NCBI GenBank assembly: GCA_049840515.1
Contig: JASGKW010000009.1
Span: 186,001-250,000, forward strand
Reading direction: 5' to 3'
Source: Muricomes sp049840515
GTDB taxonomy: Bacteria; Bacillota; Clostridia; Lachnospirales; Lachnospiraceae
Length of the DNA stretch: 64,000 nt
The notes below the pieces were generated by a model that made no database searches, was not told where the DNA came from, and worked only from the letters and a program-made list of their open reading frames with translations. This document shows positions 15,536 to 24,976 of this stretch, one piece after another. Numbering within the stretch: the stretch's first letter is position 1; every line of letters begins with the position of its first letter. Position numbers and translations under genes: made by a program.

Positions 15536-17911
15536 ATGAATCAGAAGACTTTAAATAAACTAGAATTTTATAAAATCATGGCCCTTTTAGAGGAGCACGC
15601 TTCTTCCATGAGGGGAAAGCAGCTCTGTAGAAAGCTAAAGCCCATGACCGACCTTGGCAAAATTGATACTTATCAGGAGCAGACCGCGGCTGCATTTACC
15701 AGAATTGTGAAAAAGGGGCGTATCTCCTTTAGTGATGCATTTCCGGTGGGGGAATCTTTAAAGCGCCTGGAAATCGGCGGCACTCTGGGAAGCGGTCAGT
15801 TGCTGCGCATCTGCAAGGTGCTCAAATCTGCTGCCCGTGTCAAATCTTACGGGCGCCACGATACACAGGAAGCGCTGGCAGACTGTCTGGATATTTATTT
15901 TGAACAGCTGGAACCACTGACCCTGCTCAGCACAGAGATTGAACGGTGCATTCCGGCTGAGGATGAAATCAGCGATGACGCAAGCAATACTTTAAAGAGC
16001 ATCCGCAGAAATATTGGTTCTCTGAATGATAAAGTACATTCTACCCTGACTACTCTTGTAAATGGCTCTCTGCGCACTTATTTGCAGGATGCGATTATCA
16101 CCATGCGCGGGGACCGGTATTGTGTGCCTGTGAAAGCGGAATACCGCAATCAGGTAAATGGTATGATTCATGACCAGTCTTCCTCCGGCTCCACGCTGTT
16201 TATTGAGCCTATGGCAGTTGTGAAATTAAATAATGATTTAAAAGAGCTTTACGCAAAGGAACAGGAAGAAATTCAGGTTATTCTTGCCCGCCTGAGCGAA
16301 GATGCCGCACAATATATCGAGGAAATCCAGCAGGATTACAAAATTTTGACGGATTTGGATTTTATCTTTGCCAGAGGCTCCCTTGCACTTTCTATGAACG
16401 GCAGCCGCCCTGTGCTGAACACAGAGGGGCGCATCTATATAAGGGAGGGACGCCATCCGCTGCTGGATGCAAAAAAGGTTGTTCCCATTACCGTTATGCT
16501 GGGAACCGACTTTACTATGTTGATTGTAACCGGACCTAACACCGGCGGTAAAACCGTTTCCTTAAAAACCGTGGGACTCTTTACTTTAATGGGACAGGCG
16601 GGCCTTCATATCCCCGCCAGAGACCGCTCAGAGCTTGCCATTTTCCATCAGGTTTACGCAGATATCGGCGATGAGCAGAGCATAGAGCAGAGTTTGAGTA
16701 CATTCTCCTCCCACATGACCAATATCGTTTCTTTCTTACAGGATGTGGACGAAAACTCGCTTGTTCTGTTTGACGAGCTGGGGGCAGGTACAGACCCCAC
16801 AGAGGGCGCGGCTTTGGCTATCGCTATTTTGTCCCATCTCCACAACCAGAATATTCGCACAATGGCAACTACCCATTACAGTGAGTTGAAGGTTTACGCC
16901 CTCACCACGCCGGGTGTGGAAAATGCAAGCTGTGAGTTTGATGTGGAGAGCCTGAAACCGACCTATCGTCTTTTAATTGGGATTCCCGGAAAGAGTAACG
17001 CGTTTGCCATTTCAGGCAAGCTTGGGCTGCCAGATTACATTATTGAGGATGCAAAACAGCATTTGACAGAACAGGATACTTCTTTTGAGGACTTGCTCAC
17101 TGATTTGGAGACCAGTAAGCGTTCCATAGAGAAAGAGCAGTTAGAAATCAATGCCTACAAGCGCGAAATAGAGGCATTAAAGTCTCAGGCAAAACAGAAG
17201 CAGGAGAAAATAGAAGAACAGCGGGACCGCATTCTCAGAGAAGCAAATGAAAAAGCGGGCGCCATTTTGCGGGAGGCAAAAGAGGTTGCCGATGAGACCA
17301 TGAAGAATTTCCGCAAGTTTGGAAAAGAAAATGTTTCTGCCGCTGATATGGAAAAAGAGCGCGAACGCCTGCGCCAGAAGATAAAAGAAACCTCTGCCGC
17401 CAACGGGCTTCCTGTTCAGAAACCGAGAACCGCACACAAGCCGGGAGATTTCAAACTGGGAGAATCTGTCCGTGTACTGAGTATGAACCTCACCGGAACC
17501 GTCAGCTCACTGCCTGATTCCAGGGGCAATGTGACAGTGCAGATGGGAATTCTGCGCTCTCAGGTTAACATTTCCGATTTGGAAATTATAGAAGAACCTG
17601 TTTCCTACGCTTCTAAAAATATGCAGCGCACTTCAAAAGGAAAGCTGAAAATGAGCAAGTCTCTGTCCGTCAGCCCAGAAATCAATCTTCTCGGCAAAAC
17701 TGTGGATGAGGCAATCTCAGAACTGGATAAATATCTGGATGACGCTATCCTCTCCCACTTAGGCACTGTACGTGTAGTACACGGAAAAGGCACCGGGGCA
17801 CTCAGAAAAGGAATTCACGAGTATCTCCGCCGCCAAAAACACGTAGGTTCATATCGCCTGGGCGAATTTGGCGAGGGGGATGCAGGTGTCACAATCGTAG
17901 AGTTAAAATAA
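15536..17911 (+). CDS. mutS2: MutS2 ATPase/nuclease (ribosome-collision and recombination factor)
   Basis: A 791-residue protein. The N-terminal core and lever region are followed by the ATPase with Walker A GPNTGGKTVSLKT (about residue 330), Walker B VLFDELGAGTDPTEGAAL and the ATTHYSELKVYA switch. Then come a long coiled coil (about 520-610), a KOW-like segment and a C-terminal Smr nuclease domain (LLGKTVDEAISELDKYLDDA, VRVVHGKGTGALRKGI). In Firmicutes it rescues collided ribosomes and suppresses homologous recombination. It has no mismatch-recognition domain. The ATG follows AAAAGGTGAAAA. The gene is intact and of standard length. Confidence 0.96.
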   Translation: MNQKTLNKLEFYKIMALLEEHASSMRGKQLCRKLKPMTDLGKIDTYQEQTAAAFTRIVKKGRISFSDAFPVGESLKRLEIGGTLGSGQLLRICKVLKSAARVKSYGRHDTQEALADCLDIYFEQLEPLTLLSTEIERCIPAEDEISDDASNTLKSIRRNIGSLNDKVHSTLTTLVNGSLRTYLQDAIITMRGDRYCVPVKAEYRNQVNGMIHDQSSSGSTLFIEPMAVVKLNNDLKELYAKEQEEIQVILARLSEDAAQYIEEIQQDYKILTDLDFIFARGSLALSMNGSRPVLNTEGRIYIREGRHPLLDAKKVVPITVMLGTDFTMLIVTGPNTGGKTVSLKTVGLFTLMGQAGLHIPARDRSELAIFHQVYADIGDEQSIEQSLSTFSSHMTNIVSFLQDVDENSLVLFDELGAGTDPTEGAALAIAILSHLHNQNIRTMATTHYSELKVYALTTPGVENASCEFDVESLKPTYRLLIGIPGKSNAFAISGKLGLPDYIIEDAKQHLTEQDTSFEDLLTDLETSKRSIEKEQLEINAYKREIEALKSQAKQKQEKIEEQRDRILREANEKAGAILREAKEVADETMKNFRKFGKENVSAADMEKERERLRQKIKETSAANGLPVQKPRTAHKPGDFKLGESVRVLSMNLTGTVSSLPDSRGNVTVQMGILRSQVNISDLEIIEEPVSYASKNMQRTSKGKLKMSKSLSVSPEINLLGKTVDEAISELDKYLDDAILSHLGTVRVVHGKGTGALRKGIHEYLRRQKHVGSYRLGEFGEGDAGVTIVELK

Positions 17912-18079
17912 CAGTTTAGCTATGCGCAGACATTTAAATATACTCTGTGCGAGCTTGTTTGCAGCAGATTATATTTAAATATCTGCATATGGCGCTCTGC
18001 CTTAAGCGAGAGTTTTAACTGCGTCAGCAGTGAAAAAAGCTGCAAAGCAGCTAACTCGAGCTGTATGGCTAAACTGTTA
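17909..18079. repeat. Nested inverted repeat (fold-back element) after mutS2
   Basis: Outer arms TAACAGTTTAGC (17909-17920) and GCTAAACTGTTA (18068-18079) are perfect over 12 bases and extend to 15 with one mismatch. A second pair, GCAGACATTTAAATATA (17926-17942) with TATATTTAAATATCTGC (17970-17986), matches at 16 of 17 positions. No ORF is inside. The first arm overlaps the mutS2 stop codon. It could be a small non-autonomous transposable (MITE-like) element or a structured 3' UTR. Confidence 0.55.
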
Positions 18080-18134
18080 CGAATCAAAGTCGCACAAATG
18101 GTTATTGTCTGAATATTCAGAAAATGGCTCGCAA

Positions 18135-18149
18135 AGGGGTCAGACCCCT
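18135..18149. promoter_or_regulatory. 15-bp palindrome next to the response-regulator ribosome site
   Basis: AGGGGTC-A-GACCCCT is a perfect 7+1+7 palindrome that ends three bases before the TGGAGG of the response-regulator gene. Its position fits a hairpin controlling translation or a dimeric operator. Confidence 0.45.
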
Positions 18150-18161
18150 ATGGAGGTTAAT

Positions 18162-18866
18162 ATGGTTGTTAAACAGAAAGTTTTGATTGTGGATGATGAT
18201 GAAAATATTGCAGAGCTGATTTCTCTTTACCTTGTGAAAGAGTGCTTTGACACGAAAATTGTATATAACGGGGAGGATGCTCTTGCCGCTTTTGAGACTT
18301 ACCATCCAAACCTGATTCTTTTGGATCTGATGCTCCCAGGTATTGACGGCTATCAGGTCTGCCGGGAGGTACGCGCCAAATCTTCTACCCCGATTATTAT
18401 GCTGTCCGCCAAGGGTGAGGTTTTTGACAAGGTTCTTGGGCTGGAGCTGGGAGCGGATGATTATATTATGAAGCCCTTCGATTCCAAGGAAATGGTGGCC
18501 CGTGTGCGGGCTGTCCTCCGCAGATATCAGCCCGTGAAGGCGGAGGAGAGTTCAGAAGATAAGACGAAATGTGTGGAATATGACGGATTGACGATTAATC
18601 TGACCAATTACTCTGTAATCTGTGACGGTCATCCGGTGGAAATGCCCCCCAAGGAGTTAGAACTTCTTTATTTTCTGGCGTCCTCGCCAAATCAGGTGTT
18701 TACACGGGAGCAGCTATTGGACCAGATTTGGGGATATGAGTATGTCGGCGATACCAGAACTGTAGATGTACATATCAAGCGCCTGCGCGAGAAAATTAAG
18801 GACCATTCTTCCTGGAGTCTCAGTACAGTCTGGGGAATCGGTTATAAATTTGAATTGAAGAGATAA
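18162..18866 (+). CDS. OmpR-family response regulator
   Basis: This 234-residue protein has a receiver domain with acidic pocket (VDDDE), phospho-acceptor Asp in LILLDLMLPGIDGYQVC, the conserved Thr/Ser region (IIMLSAK) and Lys in IMKPFDSKEM. A winged-helix DNA-binding domain follows (PPKELELLYFLASSPNQVFT ... TVDVHIKRLREKI). Start is ATG 18162 with TGGAGGTTAAT upstream; the longer frame from 18030 runs through the fold-back repeat and is not believed. It is followed after 27 bases by its histidine kinase. Target genes are unknown; the neighbouring sugar-binding protein gene is a candidate. Confidence 0.93.
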   Translation: MVVKQKVLIVDDDENIAELISLYLVKECFDTKIVYNGEDALAAFETYHPNLILLDLMLPGIDGYQVCREVRAKSSTPIIMLSAKGEVFDKVLGLELGADDYIMKPFDSKEMVARVRAVLRRYQPVKAEESSEDKTKCVEYDGLTINLTNYSVICDGHPVEMPPKELELLYFLASSPNQVFTREQLLDQIWGYEYVGDTRTVDVHIKRLREKIKDHSSWSLSTVWGIGYKFELKR

Positions 18867-18893
18867 CAGTTTATCAGTAAAAGGAAGTGTCCC

Positions 18894-20336
18894 ATGAAAA
18901 GTACCCTGTACTTGAAATTTATCACAATCTATATTATTTTTGGCTTTCTCAGCCTCTTTACAGTAGGAATCCTCTCCAGCCAGCTTATGCTGAACCAGTT
19001 GAAGCAGAGTGATTCCCGGAATTTGTATAAAGAGGCAAATTTGATTGCAAATGATTACCTCCCCTCTTATTTTGCGGAAGGTGTCTCTACATGGGAAGTC
19101 CACGCTATGCTAAACGCCATGAAATTATATGTGAACTCTTCACTGTGGTTTGTGGCCTCCGACGGGACTCTGATTACCTCCGCCAGCCTGGACAATATGA
19201 AATCCCCCGATGTGATTGAGGATTTTGACCCCGCGGAAATCGGAAGCAACCAATACATCACAGGCGATTATCACGGGTATTTTAATGAAGAAATGATAAC
19301 TGTTATGGCGCCTGTAACTCAGGGATTTTCCATCAAAGGATACTTTTTAATCCACAAACCGGTCTCTTCCATCCAGTCTGTGTGCAACCAGATGATGTTC
19401 CCGATTTATATTACCGTGTTTGTTATTTTTATTTTATCCTTTATGATATTATTTGGATTCCACTTTTTTATTTACCAGCCCCTGTGGCAGATTACAGAGG
19501 CCGCCAAGCAGTATGCCTCCGGCAATCTGACCTATGAGGTTCCTGTTTATACACATGATGAGATGGGTTACCTCTCAGCCTCCTTAAACTATATGTCCTC
19601 TCAACTGAAAGACATGGAGGACTATCAGAAGAAAATTGTGGCAAATGTTTCCCACGATTTCCGCTCCCCTCTTACATCCATCAAGGGGTATGTAGAAGCT
19701 ATGACGGACGGCACTATCCCGCCGGAACTTCACGGAAAATATCTCGATATTATCCTGTTTGAGACTGAGCGTCTGACCGATTTGACCAAAGACCTGCTCA
19801 CCCTCAATGAGTTTGATACAAAGGAGCTTCTCCTTGACAAAAGTGAATTTGATATTCAGGAAATGATTAAGAATACAGCGGCTTCCTTTGAAGGTGTATG
19901 CACCAGCAAGCGTATATCCATTGAGCTTCTGCTCCTCCATGACCCTCCTCTTGTCTATGCAGATAAAGGGAAAATTCAGCAGGTTCTTTATAACCTGATG
20001 GACAATGCCATTAAATTCAGCGAAAATGAATCCACCGTCACTGTTGAGGTCAGCCGGAGAGGCGAAAAAACTTTTATCTCTGTAAAAGATTCCGGCATCG
20101 GAATCCCCCGCAAGGAATTGACTAAAATCTGGGAGCGTTTTTATAAGTCAGACCTGTCCAGAGGAAAAGACAAAAAAGGTACTGGTCTCGGTCTTGCTAT
20201 CGTAAAAGAAGCCATCCAGGCACATGACGAGCATATCAACGTTATAAGCACAGAAGGTGTAGGAACAGAATTTATTTTCTCACTGAGTAATAATGCTGAG
20301 ACAAAAAATAAAAAGGAATCTGAATCCACTTCCTGA
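18894..20336 (+). CDS. Sensor histidine kinase (HAMP, HisKA, HATPase_c)
   Basis: A 480-residue membrane kinase. Transmembrane helices at about residues 9-30 and 170-195 flank an extracellular sensor of about 140 residues. A HAMP linker follows, then the phospho-acceptor helix VANVSHDFRSPLTSIKGYVE and the ATP domain with N box (LMDNAIKFSE), G1 (VKDSGIGIPRKEL) and G2 (GTGLGLAIVKEAI). It should autophosphorylate on His and pass phosphate to the upstream regulator. Spacing and orientation show one operon. The ligand is not identifiable. The 3' end of the gene forms part of a bidirectional terminator. Confidence 0.93.
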   Translation: MKSTLYLKFITIYIIFGFLSLFTVGILSSQLMLNQLKQSDSRNLYKEANLIANDYLPSYFAEGVSTWEVHAMLNAMKLYVNSSLWFVASDGTLITSASLDNMKSPDVIEDFDPAEIGSNQYITGDYHGYFNEEMITVMAPVTQGFSIKGYFLIHKPVSSIQSVCNQMMFPIYITVFVIFILSFMILFGFHFFIYQPLWQITEAAKQYASGNLTYEVPVYTHDEMGYLSASLNYMSSQLKDMEDYQKKIVANVSHDFRSPLTSIKGYVEAMTDGTIPPELHGKYLDIILFETERLTDLTKDLLTLNEFDTKELLLDKSEFDIQEMIKNTAASFEGVCTSKRISIELLLLHDPPLVYADKGKIQQVLYNLMDNAIKFSENESTVTVEVSRRGEKTFISVKDSGIGIPRKELTKIWERFYKSDLSRGKDKKGTGLGLAIVKEAIQAHDEHINVISTEGVGTEFIFSLSNNAETKNKKESESTS

Positions 20337-20358
20337 TGAGTGGTTCAGATTCCTTTTG
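20310..20358. terminator. Bidirectional terminator between the histidine kinase and the sugar-binding protein
   Basis: GGAATCTGA(at)CCACT at 20315-20330 pairs with AGTGG(t)TCAGATTCC at 20339-20353, flanked by AAAAA on one side and TTTTGC on the other. It overlaps the kinase stop codon and serves both convergent genes. Confidence 0.85.
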
Positions 20359-20367
20359 CTCTATATT

Positions 20368-21529
20368 TTATTCATACAGCATATTCTGTATGGCCTCTTC
20401 GTCCAGATTGTCCTGTGTAACCCATGTATATCCTGTATTTACTTCCGCTTCATTTCCAATCTGCAATATAGTCCTTGCCGCAGCTATCACAGACGCATAT
20501 CCCATTCCAAAGGGGTTTTGCACAACCAGTCCTTTTATATCACCCTTTTTCAGTGCATCAATCTGTTCCTTACCTGCATCAAAGCCCATCAGCACAACAT
20601 CGTCAATCTTATGTGCCTGTTTCAAAGCCTCCAGACCCAGCTGTGTCCCGGTCACATTTGTCCCAAAGCACCCTTTCACCTCCGGATACTTTTCAAGATA
20701 ATAAACCACTACATCCGCATCTGTCAGACTGTCAGGAGTTATCTCTTTCTCATCCTCTTTTTTAAGGCATTTTTCTCCTCGGCAATGGCTTTCTTCATCT
20801 CATCCATTTTATCTAAATAGAGCGTGTCCACAACAGATACTCCCGGATGGTTGCTCTCTATCTCTTTTTGAAAACCACTTTGACGCTCCAGACTTGAGGC
20901 GGACATCGAATCATGTGCCAGAAGCAGAATGCCTCCCTCGTCCTCCATCTCATCACTCAATTTATATGCCCCTGTTCTGGCAGCATCTTCATTATCCGTC
21001 TTTACAGTACACTGTATCCCGTGATAAGAATTGCCGGAATCTAAGGCAATAATCGGTATCCCATTCTCTGTTGCCAAATCAAATTGTACTTTACACGCCT
21101 CCGCGTCGATACTTGCAATGCCGACTGCATCGGGATAACGGGCGAGCTCTCCTCGTCCAGAATATTAACCTGATCGTCGATATTTTCTACATTTTCCGGT
21201 GCATTATAGGTAACCTTAATAGAATCACTCCCGGTGTATCCAAGGGTTCCATTTAAGTCCACTGCCGCCTGCTCCACACCTTTTTTTATCTCTCTCCAAT
21301 ATGAGGAGTCATTATTTCTTCCGATGATGGATATATATGTCCCCGGTTCCAGGTTGAGATTCCGCACATTAGCGTATGCTGATGGCGTAATCGCATTCAG
21401 ATTGCCCTGATAAGCCGGCTCTGTTCTTGCATCTCCTGTAAATGTAGGTGTCTCTTCCTTGCTGCATGCGCTGGCCGCCAACATAATACTTAAAACCGCA
21501 GGTACAATGATTGTCCATTTTTTCTTCAT
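20368..21529 (-). pseudogene. Sugar-type substrate-binding lipoprotein (periplasmic-binding superfamily), two frameshifts as given
   Basis: Three frames make one protein of about 385 residues. It begins MKKKWTIIVPAVLSIMLAAS with the lipobox LAASAC, and then the type-1 periplasmic-binding fold used for sugars (YISIIGRNNDSSYWREIKKG, ENGIPIIALDSG, DDVVLMGFDAGKEQIDALKK). Break one, near 21155, is an AG duplication (GAGGAGAGCTC for GAGGAGCTC). Break two, near 20765, is one A short of an A-run before GAGGATGAG. There is no permease or ATPase gene beside it. Convergence with a two-component system suggests a sensory or accessory solute-binding role. With frames restored it looks like an ordinary functional protein. 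Confidence 0.8.
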
Positions 21530-21807
21530 AATTAATTGCCCCCAGATTTCATCTTTCTGTCTCTAAAGCACCATCTATATACTATACACCAATCTTACAA
21601 AAAATAAAGAAATTTTTTCTTAATTTTTTCCAAACTCCCGAAAAAGCCCTGAAAACCGCGGCATAAAACTTCATTGGTAAATAGTGATAATTGTATTTTA
21701 TTTAAAGCACAAAACAACTTGTATATTTGACTCTTTTGTATTAGAATTAGGGTCAAGACAGTGATGATGACATTGTCAAATACTTTTAATAAAGGAGGAT
21801 ACATATT

Positions 21808-21978
21808 ATGGCATATGTAATTAGTGATGAGTGTATAAGCTGCGGTACTTGCGAAAGTGAATGTCCAGTGGGAGCTATCTCTGAAGGTGATAGCCAGTAC
21901 GTAATCGACGCTGATGCTTGCATCGATTGTGGTTCATGTGAGGCTGTCTGTCCTACAAGCGCTATTTCTCCACAATAA
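21808..21978 (+). CDS. 2[4Fe-4S] ferredoxin (56 residues)
   Basis: A complete bacterial-type ferredoxin with two CxxCxxCxxxCP motifs: CISCGTCESECPVGAI and CIDCGSCEAVCPTSAI. It carries two 4Fe-4S clusters and shuttles low-potential electrons in the cytosol, for example between pyruvate oxidoreductase and hydrogenase. AAAGGAGGATACATATT lies before the ATG. The gene is monocistronic, with a good terminator at 22067. Confidence 0.95.
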   Translation: MAYVISDECISCGTCESECPVGAISEGDSQYVIDADACIDCGSCEAVCPTSAISPQ

Positions 21979-22066
21979 TCGGCTGCTGTCGGTTATGAGG
22001 ACACGGTTAAACGAATTCACAACATTTGTTTTAACTTTATATACCACAAATATGAATCATAACAGG

Positions 22067-22100
22067 AAATACCGTCCGTGAGGCGGTATTTTCTTTATTA
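22067..22100 (+). terminator. Terminator of the ferredoxin gene
   Basis: AAATACCG (22067-22074) pairs with CGGTATTT (22084-22091), followed by TCTTTATT. It lies about 90 bases downstream of the ferredoxin stop. Confidence 0.75.
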
Positions 22101-22241
22101 CAGGGAAATTATACTACAAAAAACGAGAAAATGTTGCTGCAATTTGACGAACGATTATCTGCTTTTTTGCATCTTCACTATGGTATAATAATGCTGAGAA
22201 AAGCATAAGAATTACCATTTTTAAGGAGGTATAGGTATAAT

Positions 22242-23053
22242 ATGGGTGAGATCAGATTTATGATTTCTGAAGCCGCCAAGCAGGTAAAAGTTGAATCCCA
22301 CGTACTGCGTTACTGGGAGGAAAGCTGGCCCTGGAGATTGGCCGCACAGAGATGGGACATCGATATTATACGAAAGACGATATACAACTTTTCCGCTGTA
22401 TTAAGAAACTAAAGGATGAAGGGATGCTTCTGAAGGACTTAAAGCCTATTATCCCTGAATTGAGAGAAACCCGCCTCAGACTTCAAAACTCTGCGGAGGC
22501 GAAAACCGAAACCATTAAAGAATCCGCTGAAACTCTCCCTGAGAACAGTGCGGACACAAAACCTGATATCGCTGAGTCCACCATTCAGGAGGATTCCCCT
22601 GATTCTGATGATCCCAGCCTTCAGAAAGGTGTCGGAACCGCTGAATGTTTTGAAGAGCCGGATACCACTCCTGAACCAGCGGACAAGCAGACTCAGGATA
22701 AGCAGGACAAGCCTGTTCTCCAGAGTGAAGCCGCTTCTGAAGACACCTCCATAGAGCTTAGCATTCCTCCGGCAGATGTGATTCCAATCACTCAACTGGA
22801 ACAGGTCAGGTCTTTAATTGGGGATGTTTTAACCGAGGTAGTGACTGCCAATAATGAAGAACTGAAAAAAGAAATCAGCCAGACAGTCACAAAGGATGTG
22901 ATGAGAGAAATGGACTTTTTATTCCAGGCCAAAGAGCGCCAGGAGGAGGAGCATTTCCGCAAGTTGGATTGTTTAATCCGTCAGCAGCAGGCAAGCCGCA
23001 AGGAGGCAGCCCGGGAAACACCTCTGGGGAAGTTAAAGAAATTACTTACATAA
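22242..23053 (+). pseudogene. MerR-type HTH regulator with long acidic linker and coiled-coil tail, frameshifted
   Basis: The ATG at 22242 has TTAAGGAGGTATAGG upstream. The first 27 residues (MGEIRFMISEAAKQVKVESH VLRYWEE) are the MerR winged helix. The frame then breaks near 22323: GAGGAAAGCTG, where GAGGAAGAGCTG restores ELALEIGRTEMGHRYYTKDD. The rest runs in the other frame to 23053: a Pro/Glu/Ser/Asp-rich linker and a C-terminal helical region (LFQAKERQEEEHFRKLDCLI). Combined length is about 270 residues. The domain plan resembles clostridial MerR proteins and RacA-like DNA-binding proteins. Ligand and targets are unknown. Confidence 0.8.
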
Positions 23054-23118
23054 AATGTAATCCATATTCATGCTTTACTTCCTTATATAAAACCCTTATA
23101 TAAGCATTACACATCAAT

Positions 23119-23170
23119 AGGGACTGCTTTCCATATAATATGAGAAGCAATCCCTGTTTTTCTTTTCAAC
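23119..23170 (+). terminator. Terminator of the MerR-type gene
   Basis: AGGGA-c-TGCTT pairs with AAGCA-a-TCCCT over an AT-rich loop and is followed by GTTTTTCTTTTC. It separates this gene from the convergent dihydroxyacetone kinase gene. Confidence 0.75.
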
Positions 23171-23201
23171 ACCTGGGGGCTATTTTCTTTTATGGTTCAT
23201 T

Positions 23202-24965
23202 TTAAGCCTTCATGCTTTCAGCAATCTCTGTAAAAATTACACCCAGTGCAAATGCCCCCGCATCAGGGTACCCCAGACTTCGTTCTCCCACAGTTCCTGC
23301 ACGTCCCATTCTTGCCACTATATTTTCAGTAGTTTTTGCCCCATCCGCAGCGGCCTGGGCTGCTTTTGTAAATGCTATTTTTACATCATCCCTGTTCTCA
23401 GCACTTTTCGTCCATGAATCAGCACAGGGAATCAGTGCATCAATTAGAGTCTTATCCCCCACAACTGCCCCTCTTCCAAAAGAACGTTCCCCTGTAGTTT
23501 GGATGCCTGCAACAGCAGCCTGCATCATATCCGCAAACTCTTTCATGGAAAGCTCTTTTTTATTTCCGGCAGATTTTCCCGCCGCCCTAAATGCAGAACC
23601 CCAGACAGGACCGGAAGCCCCGCCGCAGTATTGCATAATTACCAGAGAACATGCATCCAAAAAGCTGCCGATAGATTGTGTGTTGTCTCTGAGAATATCT
23701 TTCCACTCTCTTTTTAACTGTTTAAAGCCTTTCGCCACACTCATTCCAAAATCCCCGTCCCCCGCATGAGAATCTAGTTCACAGAACCAGACTTCATTGC
23801 GTATGATGCACTCACTCATTTTATCCACAATATAAATCACATTATTCAGACATACCTTTTCACACTGGACAACAGCATAGGACTCATCTGTCTCAAGCTC
23901 AAAGGAAACCTCTTTTGCTTCCTCACTCATTTCCGCCAGGCTGACATATTCCGCCTGTTCCGCCGGGCCGTCCACTTTGAATGCGGGCGCATCACTCTTG
24001 CGGGAAAGAAGTTCCTTTAATTGTTCATCCAATTTCATGATGGAGACAGAAGCACCCAGCATATCTATACTGGTCATATAATTTCCCACAAAAGTCCGGT
24101 TGATTTTTACATTCCGCTGAGACAGCTCCCTTGTCACCGCATTATTTAAAAGGTACAGTTCCTGAAGAGGTGTTCCGCCAAAGCCATTGACCAGCAATGC
24201 AATCTCGTCCTCTGGAGATTCACCCAACTGCAGGTCCTCCAAAAGAGAGGTTACCATTCTTTTGGCCAGTTCATCTGCAGTGATGGCTTTTTCTCTCTTT
24301 ATCCCCGGCTCCCCGTGGATACCAACACCGTACTCCATCTCATCCCCGCCAATTTCAAAGGTGGGTGTCCCTTTCGCCGGTACGGTGCAGGAGCTAAATG
24401 CAAATCCAATACTGCGCACATTCTGAGCCGCTTTTTGAGCCGCCTCTTTAACCTCCTGCAGGCTTTTTCCCTGTTCTGCAATTGCCCCGGCAATTTTATG
24501 TACAAGTACGGTGCCTGCCACACCGCGGCGTCCCACTGTATACAGACTATCCTGCACAGCAATGTCATCCGCTACTTTGACGTAGTCGACCTGAATACCA
24601 TCTTCCTCAGCCAGGTATGCCGCATTTTTAAAATTCATGACATCCCCGCTGTAGTTCTTAATGATAAGCAGAGTTCCCTTATCACTGGCCGTCTCCTTAA
24701 TCGCCTGGTATACCTGGATTTGGGATGGGGAGGCAAAGACATCTCCGCATACTGCCGCATCAAGCATCCCTTTTCCCACAAATCCTGCATGGGCAGGTTC
24801 ATGCCCACTTCCCCCTCCACTGATTAGGCTGACCTTATTATGATTAATTTTTTTCTTCTTAATAATTTTGTATTTTTGAATAAATTCAAATTCCGGGTGT
24901 GCCAGTGCCATTCCATTGCACATCTCCATTACCATAGTCTCCGGTTTATTAATAATTTTTTTCAT
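23202..24965 (-). CDS. Dihydroxyacetone kinase, fused DhaK-DhaL (ATP-dependent type)
   Basis: A 587-residue fusion. The DhaK part has GGGSGHEPAHAGFVGKGMLD, and MEYGVGIHGEPG contains the histidine that binds the ketose covalently. The DhaL part (from about residue 370) has the metal/ATP motifs DSHAGDGDFGMSVAKGF and GGASGPVWGSAFRAAG. Such fusions phosphorylate dihydroxyacetone, or in some relatives other short ketoses such as erythrulose, using ATP. No DhaM or phosphotransferase gene is nearby, consistent with ATP use. The ATG follows AGAGGGGGATATT and lies 11 bases after the glycerol dehydrogenase stop: a two-gene operon. Confidence 0.9.
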   Translation of the reverse strand: MKKIINKPETMVMEMCNGMALAHPEFEFIQKYKIIKKKKINHNKVSLISGGGSGHEPAHAGFVGKGMLDAAVCGDVFASPSQIQVYQAIKETASDKGTLLIIKNYSGDVMNFKNAAYLAEEDGIQVDYVKVADDIAVQDSLYTVGRRGVAGTVLVHKIAGAIAEQGKSLQEVKEAAQKAAQNVRSIGFAFSSCTVPAKGTPTFEIGGDEMEYGVGIHGEPGIKREKAITADELAKRMVTSLLEDLQLGESPEDEIALLVNGFGGTPLQELYLLNNAVTRELSQRNVKINRTFVGNYMTSIDMLGASVSIMKLDEQLKELLSRKSDAPAFKVDGPAEQAEYVSLAEMSEEAKEVSFELETDESYAVVQCEKVCLNNVIYIVDKMSECIIRNEVWFCELDSHAGDGDFGMSVAKGFKQLKREWKDILRDNTQSIGSFLDACSLVIMQYCGGASGPVWGSAFRAAGKSAGNKKELSMKEFADMMQAAVAGIQTTGERSFGRGAVVGDKTLIDALIPCADSWTKSAENRDDVKIAFTKAAQAAADGAKTTENIVARMGRAGTVGERSLGYPDAGAFALGVIFTEIAESMKA

Positions 24966-24976
24966 AATATCCCCCT

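Noticed and set aside
18030..18161. Extended N-terminus of the response regulator
   Set aside because: It runs through the fold-back repeat and palindrome. The receiver domain starts right after ATG 18162, which has TGGAGG.
21530..21807. Ferredoxin promoter at TTGACT (21727)
   Set aside because: No acceptable -10 box at 16-18 bases. I could not place the promoter with confidence, so it is not listed.
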